A DNA stretch of 64,000 bases from contig CM032229.1 of NCBI GenBank assembly GCA_019009955.1, positions 151,415,001 through 151,479,000 of the forward strand, read 5' to 3'. The translations under genes and the position numbers were made by a program. Positions within the stretch are counted from its first letter, which is position 1, and every line of letters begins with the position of its first letter. Below are positions 25,961 to 35,972 of the stretch, piece after piece. The DNA is from Riptortus pedestris. Taxonomy: Eukaryota; Arthropoda; Insecta; Hemiptera; Alydidae. The notes below the pieces were generated by a model that saw only the letters and a program-made list of their open reading frames with translations, had not been told where the DNA came from and did not search any database.

Positions 25961-26633
25961 AACAATTTTCAGCATTATCATAGTCATGGTTCAGTGAGTT
26001 AAGTGGTTTTACCCCAGAATTATTTCAGACACGAAATCATACGGTCGACGAGTTAGTGGTGGGCCGGCCTCTCTTCCGTTTTGAAAACGCTGATAAGCTT
26101 CTAAAAATTCTGCTCCGCGAAGTGGAAGAAACATGTGTCGAATATGAGGTCAGTATCATATGTTATTTATAATAGAGTCGATATCATTTATATCTAAACG
26201 AGTTTTGTCGATTATGTAGGATAGAAGTGAGAGTGCGGGGGGTGAGTTGCAAAAGAGTCCTCCCTCGCTCCTCGTGGTCATCCCGATAGACATCAGCTGT
26301 TTCTCTTTCGGCAATCAGCTGATCCATTCCCTTTCTACATATATCTTAGATTCTGATAATTTAAATTAGTTTCTGTTAGTGATTCACCTCTTATATAATC
26401 CGAAAAAGGATCTTGTAAGGTTTATATAAAATCCGGCCATCCTCACTGATGCGTGAAATGAGAAAATTAAAATGTTCTCTACTTTTAAAATTTACGTTTT
26501 GGTGAAGCGTTTAAAAAAAAAAAAATGGTCTACTAGATTATAGCTGATATTATCATTTGATAAGTGATTAATTATCATGAGCCAGGTTCAGCCTTGACTA
26601 TCAAAAACGTAGCGCAAGTAGATAGACTACAGG
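25961..26633. other. Unique sequence, no gene supported
   Basis: A GC-elevated part at about 26060-26340 has no ORF or repeat match that could be identified. Paired CAGCTG-type motifs near 26290-26330 (ATCAGCTGTTT, AATCAGCTGAT) are noted. Confidence 0.3.
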
Positions 26634-26635
26634 TC

Positions 26636-26685
<50 letters not shown>

Positions 26686-27085
26686 TTCAACTTCTTCTAT
26701 ATTCGTATAAAAAACAGCTGCCACCCAAGTGGTGTTTTGGACCACTTTTAAGGAAGGAACGTTTATTCATAGATGATACGGAATGCAGAATTCTGTTTAT
26801 GGTTATGAATAGTATTGTTAATTGGATAATCTATGATTATGTTATATATAAAAAAGATACACGCACTGGAAACGGGTCATATAAAAATATTGTGTGTTTT
26901 GTAGAATTAAGTACACAACAAATACTTTTATTAACATATCTCAGCACGCCTGAATCGGGTGTAAATCCTAAGCATTGAGACGGGAAAACGTAAAAATATA
27001 GTACAAAGTAAAGCCTAAAAAAAATCATCATCATCATCTTTGAGCCTCAAGTGATTTCCCGGGCGAAACCGGGTACCTTAGCTAG
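26634..27085 (+). mobile_element. Second non-autonomous Helitron
   Basis: The 3' end is textbook: hairpin CCCGG-gcgaaa-CCGGG, eleven bases later CTAG (27082-27085) and then T. The 5' end is less sure. TCGACTATATATATAT at 26634 is the usual start of this kind of insect Helitron but is preceded by G instead of A. It has an (AT)n of about 45 bp just inside the 5' end and no ORF of note. Confidence 0.6.
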
Positions 27086-27185
27086 TAACTACAGCTATTG
27101 TATAGCATACAATATAACAGAAGGCTACTCGACAAGCACTTTTAAAATTTGCAAATAAATTTGGCCAAAATTCGTTAAATGTTGG

Positions 27186-27408
27186 TTATTAACGTCCACT
27201 TTGTGCTACCACGGCTAATTGGGACGGGTTATCTACAAGTTACCACCCACTCCTTTTCTAATCAGAGTGGGACTATGGTTTTTATTTAAAGTGTCTGTAA
27301 CCAAAGGAATTCTTATTGCCCAGGCGAGAATCAAGCTCGCCACCCTAGGTTTACCATTTGACATTAAGGATTAAATAACTCACTAGGTTAACCTAGAGCT
27401 CTCCTCGT
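27186..27408 (-). mobile_element. tRNA-derived SINE, near complete
   Basis: The plus strand gives TTATTAACGTCCAC, 'ggctaattgggacgggttatc', 'aatcagagtgggactatgg', CAGGCGAGAATCAAGCTCGCC (B-box region) and 'actcactaggttaacctagagctc' (A-box region). It is the same family as 11355-11563 but without the long AATAAT tail. Confidence 0.75.
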
Positions 27409-27714
27409 GTCAGTTTATGAACAGATTCTTTGAGCACCATATTAACTACTCACCACTTGTTAACAAAAATAAATTACTCGCACTTGACTTAATTGAAATA
27501 ACTGCGAAATTAACAATTAAAAATCTAACTAACATAACTTTATTAACACCAAAAAACATACTCTACACAATTCAAAACTACTCGAATATTGGCAATAACA
27601 CTAGCTAGATATCGACAAAAAATTACGGGAAATGAAAAGTAATGTTGAATTATATTCAGAACTCAATCAAGAAGTTACCAAGTTGTCTCCCAGGACTGTG
27701 TATTGAGCGTTCTT

Positions 27715-27960
27715 GTATTGTATTGAACTAATCTTAATGCAATTTTAATGTTGTATAAGTATTGTTGTATGTGTATTTTCTTTATGATGAATATTAATCG
27801 AAATATGTGGATGTTTTCGGCCTTTAGTAAACCCGTCTCCTACTGTTGCCATATTAACAATAATATCATGAACAAGTTTATTGGAAGCTTAAATACGAAG
27901 TATTGTTTACGTTGGACTATTACTATGGAAGATACATGGGAATATTTTGTATAATGTCGT
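27715..27960 (+). mobile_element. AGCAG element, long-form 3' fragment
   Basis: It matches the distal part of the 19262-20229 copy: 'atgaatattaatcgaaatatgtgg', 'gtttt...cggcctttagtaaacccgtctcctac', 'ttggaagcttaaatacgaagtattgttt'. It lacks both termini. Confidence 0.5.
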
Positions 27961-28014
27961 CATCATTTAAGACTTTATGATCTGCGCACGTAAATATTTA
28001 TTTGATCTATAGTA

Positions 28015-28165
28015 TATTTGATACTTAATCGTTTCATTCAACACTAATATTCATCGTCGTCCCAGCCGAGGAATGAGGGGGGCATTAGAGGGGGTCTCAT
28101 AAATTCATAATATATGTGTTACTATATGTCGGATTGAATAATATTACAGGACAAATCTTGTAAAA
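28015..28165 (+). mobile_element. AGCAG element, core fragment
   Basis: It shows 'gatacttaatcgttt', 'gaggggggcattagaggggg', 'cataatatatgtgttactatatgtcggattgaa' and 'caggacaaatcttgt', the diverged centre of the element. It is probably part of the same broken insertion as the preceding fragment. Confidence 0.45.
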
Positions 28166-28918
28166 GGGCATACAAACCCTGGAGTTGTTGGTCTCTACAT
28201 TTTTTGTAGCTCAAATATTAAACGAGTTATTTGTATTTTCTTGGTTTCGACGTTTTCATTTTTCATTCATTAAGAAGAGTGACATAGCAGATGTTTGTAG
28301 AGAAATAAATGATAAATATTCATTAAAAATTAATAATTTTATTTAATAATTCCATTAAAATACTATATATCGGCAGAATTAAAAGACATAATCTTGCAAG
28401 ACTGAACGCAAATAGCTGAACACGGAGGGAGCATTGCACTGACATTCCAAAGATAAACCCTAAACCTATTGGAATTTTTTTATTTTATGTAGTTGTAGAT
28501 GGGCCAGAGATGAAGGAGATTAGGCAATAACGTCTCCGAGGAAGACTTGACCCTCGCTAAGGAAATAAATATCTCGAGATCATTCATTTTATAAGTACTC
28601 GCTTTTCTGATAAAGTACTAAGTGGGTATTCATCCAGATTTATTTTACTAACATGTTGGCCTAGACTTTAAGTTAAATATACAAAAAAACATAGTATAAT
28701 TCGCAGCAAAGTATCAATAAAAGTCCTGAATAGAAAAAAATTGGGGCAGTTTAATGATGAGTTATGAAGTACATGGTAGTTGAGGATATTTTTAAAAAAT
28801 ATGTTTCTGGTATGGGAAAAGAGCTAACAGAAGAGTATTACAGTATCAGAAGACCTCATGCTTAATTACGAAGTGTTAAGTGGACAAAGACAAAGGTGTG
28901 TTACCAGGTGTGGAAAGT
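28166..28918. other. Unique AT-rich sequence, nothing recognised
   Basis: No reading frame, RNA fold or repeat terminus is supported. Confidence 0.35.
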
Positions 28919-29093
28919 CTTAAGGGAAATCAGCTATTGAGTTCGTACTCATGACGCGATATTTGAAAAAATTCTTCAAATGTCCATCGATCCTACCCAG
29001 GAGATGACAAAAATGAGGTTCGTTCAAAACTATATAGATATATATATAAAACTCACGCTTAGGTAACGTAGCCCCTGGATGACGGACTTTTTT
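28919..29093 (+). mobile_element. AGCAG mini-element: 5' end joined to 3' end
   Basis: The 5' block (CTTAAGGGAAATCAGCTATTGAG through 'aggttcgttcaaaactatatag') passes through a residual AT run straight into the 3' end (GTAACGTAGCCCCTGGATGACGGAC, T-run). The whole core is deleted, leaving about 175 bp with both terminal regions. The next copy starts about 10 bases later. Confidence 0.55.
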
Positions 29094-29099
29094 TTTATA

Positions 29100-29712
29100 A
29101 CACTTTTTAGCAGAGATATGCATAAAATTATTAATACATAAATAAACTACTGCTTATCAGGCATCTCTTGCAATTGTCTGTTAGCATTCTAGCGGTCACA
29201 ATTTTTGTTTAATCGTTACGAAACTCGATATTTAAACGTTCTATGTAAAAGTAAAGATAATGTTCGTTAATGGCTGAAATCGGACCAGTGTTTAGAGGGG
29301 AGGATTTTCGTAAATTCAAAATATCTCCGTTACCATAGGTCGGATCGAAAATTTGTATAGAATCAATCTTATTGAAAATAAAATTTGCTATAAATATTGT
29401 TATATACATGTATTCTCTATCTTGAATATTAACTGAGATATTCGCATTTTTATTAAGTATGTGCGGATAATGGACAAGATATTATTATATTCTGATATAT
29501 TTCAATAATTGTTTTTCTTTACTGTGAGAAATTGGCACATCTGTTTGTTTACGTTTCAGGTGCTTCTCTTCTGAAGGTTTCTTATTATCATTTGAATTTA
29601 TTCGCTTGATGTTGACGGTGCTATTGTGTTATTAGTATGTAGATTTATCCATTGTTAAACATCACGAGGGAAATCTGCTTAGTTTACGCAGCCGCTGGGG
29701 TGACGGGCTTTT
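29100..29712 (+). mobile_element. AGCAG element, second of a head-to-tail pair
   Basis: It begins TTTTTAGCAGAGATATGC, skips the 5' block, and continues with 'tctgttagcattctagcggtcacaattttt', 'ggctgaaatcggaccag', 'atatctccgttaccataggtcgg', 'atattaactgagatattcgcat' and the full 3' end GGGAAATCTGCTTAGTTTACGCAGCC-GCTGGGGTGACGGGCTTTTT. Confidence 0.65.
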
Positions 29713-29756
29713 TTTAAAATAGGATACACAAAAGAGGATATGTTCTTCGTGTCGTA

Positions 29757-29960
29757 AGCCGTGCCTGTAGCTCAAATGTAGAGTATCGGACTGTATATCC
29801 AGGATACCCAGGATCAACTACCGGCAGTTGGATAACATTCTCATTACACTTTATACATACATTTTCCCTTGCATTTTGTGCACCTATTTGGGTATCAGTC
29901 ATGCTGTCAGGAACACTGAATTTCCTAGTGAAATTGAAACAAATGTAATTATATCTGGAG
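29757..29960 (+). mobile_element. Second tRNA-derived SINE family (one copy)
   Basis: The head is strongly tRNA-like: GTAGCTCAAATGTAGAG (A box), an anticodon-arm-like GGACTGTATATCC, and GGATCAACTACC (B box). A short unrelated body follows. It differs from the main SINE family in both boxes and body. The 62-codon minus frame across it is not a gene. The 3' end is not sharply defined. Confidence 0.55.
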
Positions 29961-30849
29961 TTTAGGGCCTCACAGATATGGGTAATTGAGTTTTGAGTCC
30001 TGGCTAGATACGAAGTTCATCAATGTAATTAAGTTAGTATTGGACTCGTATGAAACTCTATTATCATCCGTCATGTTTGTCGAATTCGTTGTGAAATCCA
30101 ACATTCCTTATTCAAAAATTCTGTAGTAGTCCTGTTATGGATTTTGATCGGTAACGCTTAGTCTCTTTCGATTTAGATAAGAGTATCTTTCTTATTTTGA
30201 ATATTTATCACACTAATAAGTCACTTCTAATACCTGCCTTGTACACGAAAGCCATTTCGCTCTCGAATACAAAATAATACTGACAAATTAACATCTGCGT
30301 AAAATGATAAGTTTCGTTCTACGCCGAGGTGTCTGTTAAACAAATACTCTGACGCCCAGAGACGTCTTATATATGACATAATCTTTGCAAATGAAGCTTT
30401 CTCTTCGGCAGATTATTTCTGTCTGGTGCATCTTGAAGAATTATGTAAATTTGACAAGGCGGCAAAAATGACTGTTCACTTTGGAGAGTCTTTTTATTTC
30501 CCAATGGCCCGAATCCTATACAGCATTCCTGCCCACAAATTTTCCGTAAAAGACACGTATCGTTTTCTTGTCAGTCTGGTTCTCCGTCAACCTGTAGCTC
30601 AACTCCTGTCCAGTTTGTCTAGACCCACGTCCCATTTTTTCATTTCGTATTAGCAAACATGGAAACGTGATAGGCCCTCAGCCGGTGCAAGACAGTTGTT
30701 GAGATGTGATAGGATTTGTACAACTGTTAACATTTCATTACCATCAAATATTTATGAATGTCCAATTAGGAAATTTCTGTCATTTGTTTGGTTGTACTCC
30801 TATCGAAATTATTAAGCGACATCTTCAGATGTGCCCGGCCCTATATGTC
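29961..30849. other. Unique sequence, mixed composition
   Basis: From about 30290 to 30620 composition is balanced and a 75-codon frame is open on the plus strand (30426-30653), with no recognised motif. A short exon or regulatory block cannot be excluded. Confidence 0.3.
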
Positions 30850-31015
30850 GATTGTTGTTACTTATTAACTTACAATTTTGTGCTACTAATCGGGACGAGT
30901 TGCATAAATGTTACCACCCTTTTACAATCTTGTTGCGACTAAGGATTTCATTAAAAAGAGCTCGTCTCTAAATGAATTCCTATTGCACTGACGGGATTCA
31001 AACAATCGACTCTGG
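30850..31015 (-). mobile_element. tRNA-derived SINE, old fragment
   Basis: It has 'ttattaacttacaattttgtgctactaatcgggacgagttg', 'ccaccctttt', 'gcgactaaggatttc' and 'aatgaattcctattgcactgacgggattcaaac', a diverged copy of the main SINE without tail and head. Confidence 0.55.
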
Positions 31016-31939
31016 GAAAAGTTATATTCTATTTTGAATACTTACTGGTCCTACTTATTGCCTCATTCCTTGATTTCGAGTTTCGTAAAGGGGAAACATC
31101 CTTATTTAAGTCAAAAATTATCGAAAATCCAAACCCCAAATTTCCGTGAAATGAGTCCTGAAGCCCTTCATCACTGAAGAGGTTTCATGAAAAAAAAAAT
31201 CTCAAGGTATTTTAGGAATTTGAATTCTCTCCAGAAGTTGAGACCTAGTATTTTCTAGTCAGATCAAATCCATGAACCAATGGTTTTATGTTGCATCTAT
31301 CTTTAAAACAAGTTATATTTTCTACAAAAAAATTCTCTCCCATTTTTCTATGGGAACGACATATAGATTGAGATTCGCTATTTTATCTTTTATATTCCAG
31401 CCCAGATCAAGTTCACTTACTGCTACATCTTTATCTCAGCCTCATGCTACTTCTTGACACAACCAAGATCAACCTTCGGACAACCTGGATGGCCATAACA
31501 ATCCATACACCAAAGAATTTTCAACACTAAAAGGCTAACCAATTGCTAACATTTAAAATAATTTTCAATAATATTAATGGATTTCCAAACATATTTAATG
31601 TTAAGATAGACGATCTGTCAAATAATTTAGGGATACACATAGTCGAAACTTGGTTAGAGAATCATATAAAAACATGAGAATATCTTTCATTGGTAAACAT
31701 TTTAGATTAGAAGAGGGAAAATAAAGATAATGATGTTTTCTGTTTCTTATCAAATATTTGTGAAAGTTAACAATATTAATGACAGAATTATATTATTTTT
31801 ATGGGGGTGTTCAAACAGCAATAATCGGCACAATATTTATTGTATACAATAATACATATTATTATTATTCTGTTTGTTATAAATCTTAGAGAAAAATTAT
31901 GTTAATTTGATATATCGGAAAACTGATCTTTATTTAGAC

Positions 31940-31943
<4 letters not shown>
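31016..31943. other. Unique AT-rich sequence, nothing recognised
   Basis: Short open stretches only; no family motif or repeat terminus was seen. Confidence 0.35.

Positions 31944-32006
<63 letters not shown>
31944..32006. repeat. (AT)n microsatellite
   Basis: A pure AT run not inside a recognised element. Confidence 0.95.
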
Positions 32007-32008
<2 letters not shown>

Positions 32009-32421
32009 CTACAATTACATTAAATTATGACTTATTGAATTAAGTATTATAATTATTTAGATTAATATTTATTTTATATTACACACCAAATGTATATGCT
32101 GCTAATTTGTACATTAGAAAATATTATTATTTACTCACAATTTTTAATACGTTATATTATATCAATAACCGTACTAACAGTAATTGGCGAGACTCTTGAC
32201 AACATGTTTGTAATCATAAGCCAATAAAATATCTATCAATCTATTTTATCTCTTATCGATTTTTCTTTAATATACCGCTGAAACAAGTTGTATGAGTGGA
32301 ATCCAAGACATATGTTTCATTTATAATTTTCGCTTTCAACTACCAGCCAAAGATTTCATTAATCTGGAGAAATGCTTAAATATATAGAGTTTTAATACGT
32401 TCGTCACTCCTTTTGCTATCC

Positions 32422-32516
32422 TTTTAGCAGATTTCCCTTAAGGGAAATCAGCTATTGAGGTGGTACTCATGACGCGATTTTCGAAATTTTTCTTCAAACG
32501 TACATCGATCACAGCC

Positions 32517-32572
<56 letters not shown>

Positions 32573-32952
32573 GTCTTTTACCGCAATGTTACCAAACTCG
32601 ATATTTAAACGTTTTATGTAAAAATAAAGGTCTAGTTCGTTAATGGCAGAAATCGGACCAGTGGGAGGGGAGGGTGGGTTTAGAGAGGGATTCCGTAATA
32701 TCTCCGTTACTATACGTCGGATCGAAAAAGTGCATAAAACCAATCTTATTGCAAATTAACTTTACTATGAATATTGTTATATGCATTTATTCTCTACAAT
32801 GAATATTAACCGAGATATTTACATTTTATTGAGCGGAACGGACATGAATCGGCCGTTTCAGTAACTGTTCGGTTCTCGTAAAATTGCTCTATTATAAAAC
32901 TTCACGTGGGGAATCTGCTTAGTTTACGCAGCCCCTGCATGTTGGAGTTTTA
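32422..32952 (+). mobile_element. AGCAG element, short internally deleted copy with perfect 5' palindrome
   Basis: The 5' end has TTTTAGCAGATTTCCCTTAAGGG with the full 20-base palindrome GATTTCCCTTAAGGGAAATC, then 'cagctattgaggtggtactcatgacgcg', an (AT)n (about 32523-32569), 'ccgcaatgttaccaaactcg', 'ggcagaaatcggaccagtggga', 'atctccgttactatacgtcgg' and the 3' end GGGGAATCTGCTTAGTTTACGCAGCCCC-TGCATGTTGGAGTTTT, in which the last bases have diverged. Confidence 0.75.
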
Positions 32953-33516
32953 AGATAATGCTGTAGGTTTATGGAATATACTTGGGTAGTAATACAGTTT
33001 TTTTCTTAGGATAATTATTAAGGTGTGACAATATTTCCTTGGGATAAATGCAAAACTTCTAATACTGGTGGAATGACTCGAGACAGCCACCTGCATAGAT
33101 GCACTGAGTCAGTGCAACAATAGCCTCACCCACCCTCGCGTAAATCTGTTTCCTGTTCTCGACAGTTGCACTGGTGTGCTCACCTTTGGAGCTTATGCCA
33201 TATACACCTCACAAGGTCTTACCCTTGTAAACCCTTGCTTTATGCCCAGTTTAATGTTACCATCCTCATTAGTCCTTTAAAGAGGCAATATAAATTATTC
33301 TCTGATTTATTACTTAGAAACTATGAATGAACCTATTCACAGCTGAGACACGCGAGGGACTGTGAATGATTTCTAGAAAATGGACAAGGAATGAGTTTTT
33401 TTTTCTTTTTTCAGAAAATGTAAGGCTGGTCCGTAACAATATTTATGGTTTTATTGTTTTTAATTTTTTTGGGAGTACTTTTCAAATTACTGTTCTCCCC
33501 CCCCCTCTTTATATAT
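32953..33516. other. Unique sequence, no gene supported
   Basis: The stretch 33060-33200 is slightly GC-richer. No family motif is seen. Confidence 0.3.
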
Positions 33517-34919
33517 ATTCTTCTTATTCTGGACCCAATACTATTTACATATTCTTTATATTTAATGGCAAGTGTCTCCAATAAAAAAACACTTTTTTCG
33601 GTGCAAAATTTTTACCCCAACATGTTTCGTGGCTTACTTGCCACCTCTTCAGGGGCTATTCCTTTTAAAAAAAAATATAAAAATTAATAACATTAATTTA
33701 ACACATCCTTTAATAATTCTTTTGCTAGATATTGCATTAGTAGGTGCCTACATCTAGAATATATTTATTAAATCTAATTATAAATTCCTACTTATATTTC
33801 TGAAGTGCTCGTTTACCTTTTACATTACATTGCGACTGTCCTCACAGAGGAGGTAGATGATACTGAAAGGTTCCCGAGGTAGGTTAAGTCAGCTGACTAC
33901 AAATAGATTATTTACAAGTCAATCATGAACTCGATTGTTTCGCGTCATAATTTAAAATCGAATAATTTAAGATAAGACGTTATAGAATATATGATTGAGG
34001 TATTTGATTTCTGTTTTTTTGTTTACTGCCTTTTTTCTATTTTTTATTATTTGAATGTTCTCATTTATTTTCCGAGTAGTATTATTTCTTTCTAATTATT
34101 TATTTGAACTTTTTCCAATTTGTGTGTTTGCTGGAGATGACCCGTCAAAGCAGTTTTATTTTCATTATTGTCTACACTTTTTACGTGCTGCTTTAACCTT
34201 TTATTCAGCAGCTGCGAGGAATCCATTGCAGGTGTTAAGGCATATTTCATAAATATTATATTTAGATTTTGATTCAGTTACGTTATCTTTAATTCTACTA
34301 AAATATTTCCGTATTTTATTGTTATATTTCTAGGCTATATTACATATCCCATTACAAGTTAGTTCCAGTTTTCTATATATTTATTGGTGATAGTTTGAAG
34401 AATAGAACGGTTGTAATTTTATTTTAAACTGTGAATATTCACGTAAAAAAATTGAAAAAGGAGAGTAAATAAAAAACAGAAATCAATTACCTCAATCATA
34501 TATTCTATAACATTTTTTCTTAAATTAATCAATTTTAAATTATGACGCAAAATAATCGAATTCAAGATTTACTTGTAAATAATCGATTTGTAGTCTGCTG
34601 GCTTTACCTGCCTCGGGAACCTCCTGTATCAGACAGTTGCAACGAATGTAAAAGGGAAACGAGCTCTTCAGAAATGTAAGTAACAATTTATAATTAGATT
34701 TATATATCATAAAGTAGGCACCTACTAATACAATATCTAGCAAAAGAATTATTAAGGGATGTGTTAAACTAATGTTATTAATAATTTTTTATATTTTTTT
34801 AAAAAGGAATGGCCCCTGAAGAGGTGGCAAGTATGTCACGAAACATGTAGGGCAGTTTCAATAAAGTTTGCACCAAATAAAAAAGTTTTTATTGGCGACC
34901 CTTGACATAAATATGAAGA

Positions 34920-34920
<1 letters not shown>
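33517..34920. mobile_element. Large inverted-repeat element (Penelope-like or foldback), with 449-bp spacer
   Basis: The left arm (33517-34020) and right arm (34470-34920) are inverted copies of one another over roughly 450-500 bp with scattered differences and small indels. Recognisable paired text includes 'ttgctagatattgcattagtaggtgcctac', 'gaggtaggttaagtcagctgac' and 'tcatgaactcgattgtttcgcgtcataattta'. Each arm carries CCCCTGAAGAGG followed by a GTGGC-loop-GCCAC hairpin (GUCAC in the right arm) and GAAACATG, at 33621-33655 (minus) and 34813-34847 (plus). The spacer has no recognised coding region. Penelope-like elements often form such inverted terminal duplications; no reverse transcriptase is present to prove it. 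Confidence 0.6.

Positions 34921-34921
<1 letters not shown>

Positions 34922-34956
<35 letters not shown>
34922..34956. repeat. (AT)n microsatellite
   Basis: It lies at the outer edge of the right arm of the inverted-repeat element. Confidence 0.9.
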
Positions 34957-34959
<3 letters not shown>

Positions 34960-34969
34960 GGAGATAAAT

Positions 34970-35097
34970 GAAATCACTATAGTGTCTATAACCAATGTTG
35001 TCATTGAAGTTATTTGAAACAATACGTATTGTATAGATTTAGTTATTACTCGAATATTAATGGAGTTGAATGTCTATTTTCGTTTTCTGCCTTCCAG
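34970..35097 (+). repeat. Short dispersed repeat, uninterrupted copy (empty site)
   Basis: About 128 bp from AAATCACTATAGTGTC to TTTCTGCCTTCCA. The same sequence occurs at 39836-39904 plus 41056-41125, where a 1151-bp element splits it after TATTGCATAGATT. This copy therefore shows the pre-insertion state. The repeat's own family is unknown. Confidence 0.75.
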
Positions 35098-35907
35098 CCT
35101 TCTTGTTGTGTTGATTTTTTTCCCAGTAATTTTTACCTTGCTTTCCTTAGAGATTGAGACACATCGGTTATTTCTAAAGGATAGATGACATTAAATAATT
35201 TCCTTTTCCCTTCAATTGGAAGTCTGAAATTTTGGAATACTTGATTTACACTGTAAAATATCGAATTTTGTATTGTTCACAAAACAAGAACAAGGAAGAC
35301 TAGATCGTGTATCATTTCCATTATATTTAAACATTGTCTTGTAGTATAAATTGTAGTACTATGGAAATCAATAACTTCATGTCCAATGTTGACACACAAA
35401 CATCGATGTTTAGTTTTATTTATTTTACTTTGCACTGCCCTTTCTAATTGGATAAGTTAAACATTAAAACGCCCGCATATTTCCTTCTTTTTGAAACTCG
35501 CAAGAGGGATACAAAACGATAAAAACACCATCATATGGCATGTAGCTATTAATTCCTTTGATCCGGGACAAGTATAACCTTGGTCACTCGCCGATATATT
35601 CACTAGGCTATAGATAAAGAAGTGCGGAATTAAACTGAGGAGACATTAGAAGATCCTATGGAAACTAAAATACGTGTGGGAACCCCATTAGCTGGCCAGC
35701 TTCAAGTACACTTTCTACTTTTATATCCTAGGGCCTCGAGTAGCGATGGCTATTAGGTCCAAGGAGGTTAGGACCAAGGAGGTTATTTCCCACGGAGGTC
35801 GATAGAGTGCAAGTCAACAGCCCAGTAATCTCCTACCTCCTTGCAAGCTACATGCTCGTCGGCTCTATATTCATTATCCTGGCTAAGCCTCTATGACTTT
35901 TGACATG
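35098..35907. other. Unique sequence, no gene supported
   Basis: The part from 35680 to 35900 is less AT-rich and holds a near-duplicate 'ggaccaaggaggtta' / 'ggtccaaggaggtta'. No longer structure or reading frame is supported. Confidence 0.3.
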
Positions 35908-35972
35908 TTGCGGGCCAAACTTTAGTGTTCAATTACGTTCGCTACTGGCCGGTGGTTGTCCACTTATGATTT
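35908..35972 (-). mobile_element. hAT terminal fragment
   Basis: The text CATGTTGCGGGCCAAACTTT, 'agtgttcaattacgttcgc' and 'ggtggttgtccac' matches, reversed, the right terminal 60 bp of the hAT derivative at 53096-53595. Only this end is present. Confidence 0.55.

Noticed and set aside
32438..32743. 101-codon minus frame ending in TSIADFP
   Set aside because: It lies inside an AGCAG element; the same ending recurs in frames at 707-913 and 28920-29123, so it is a repeat artefact.
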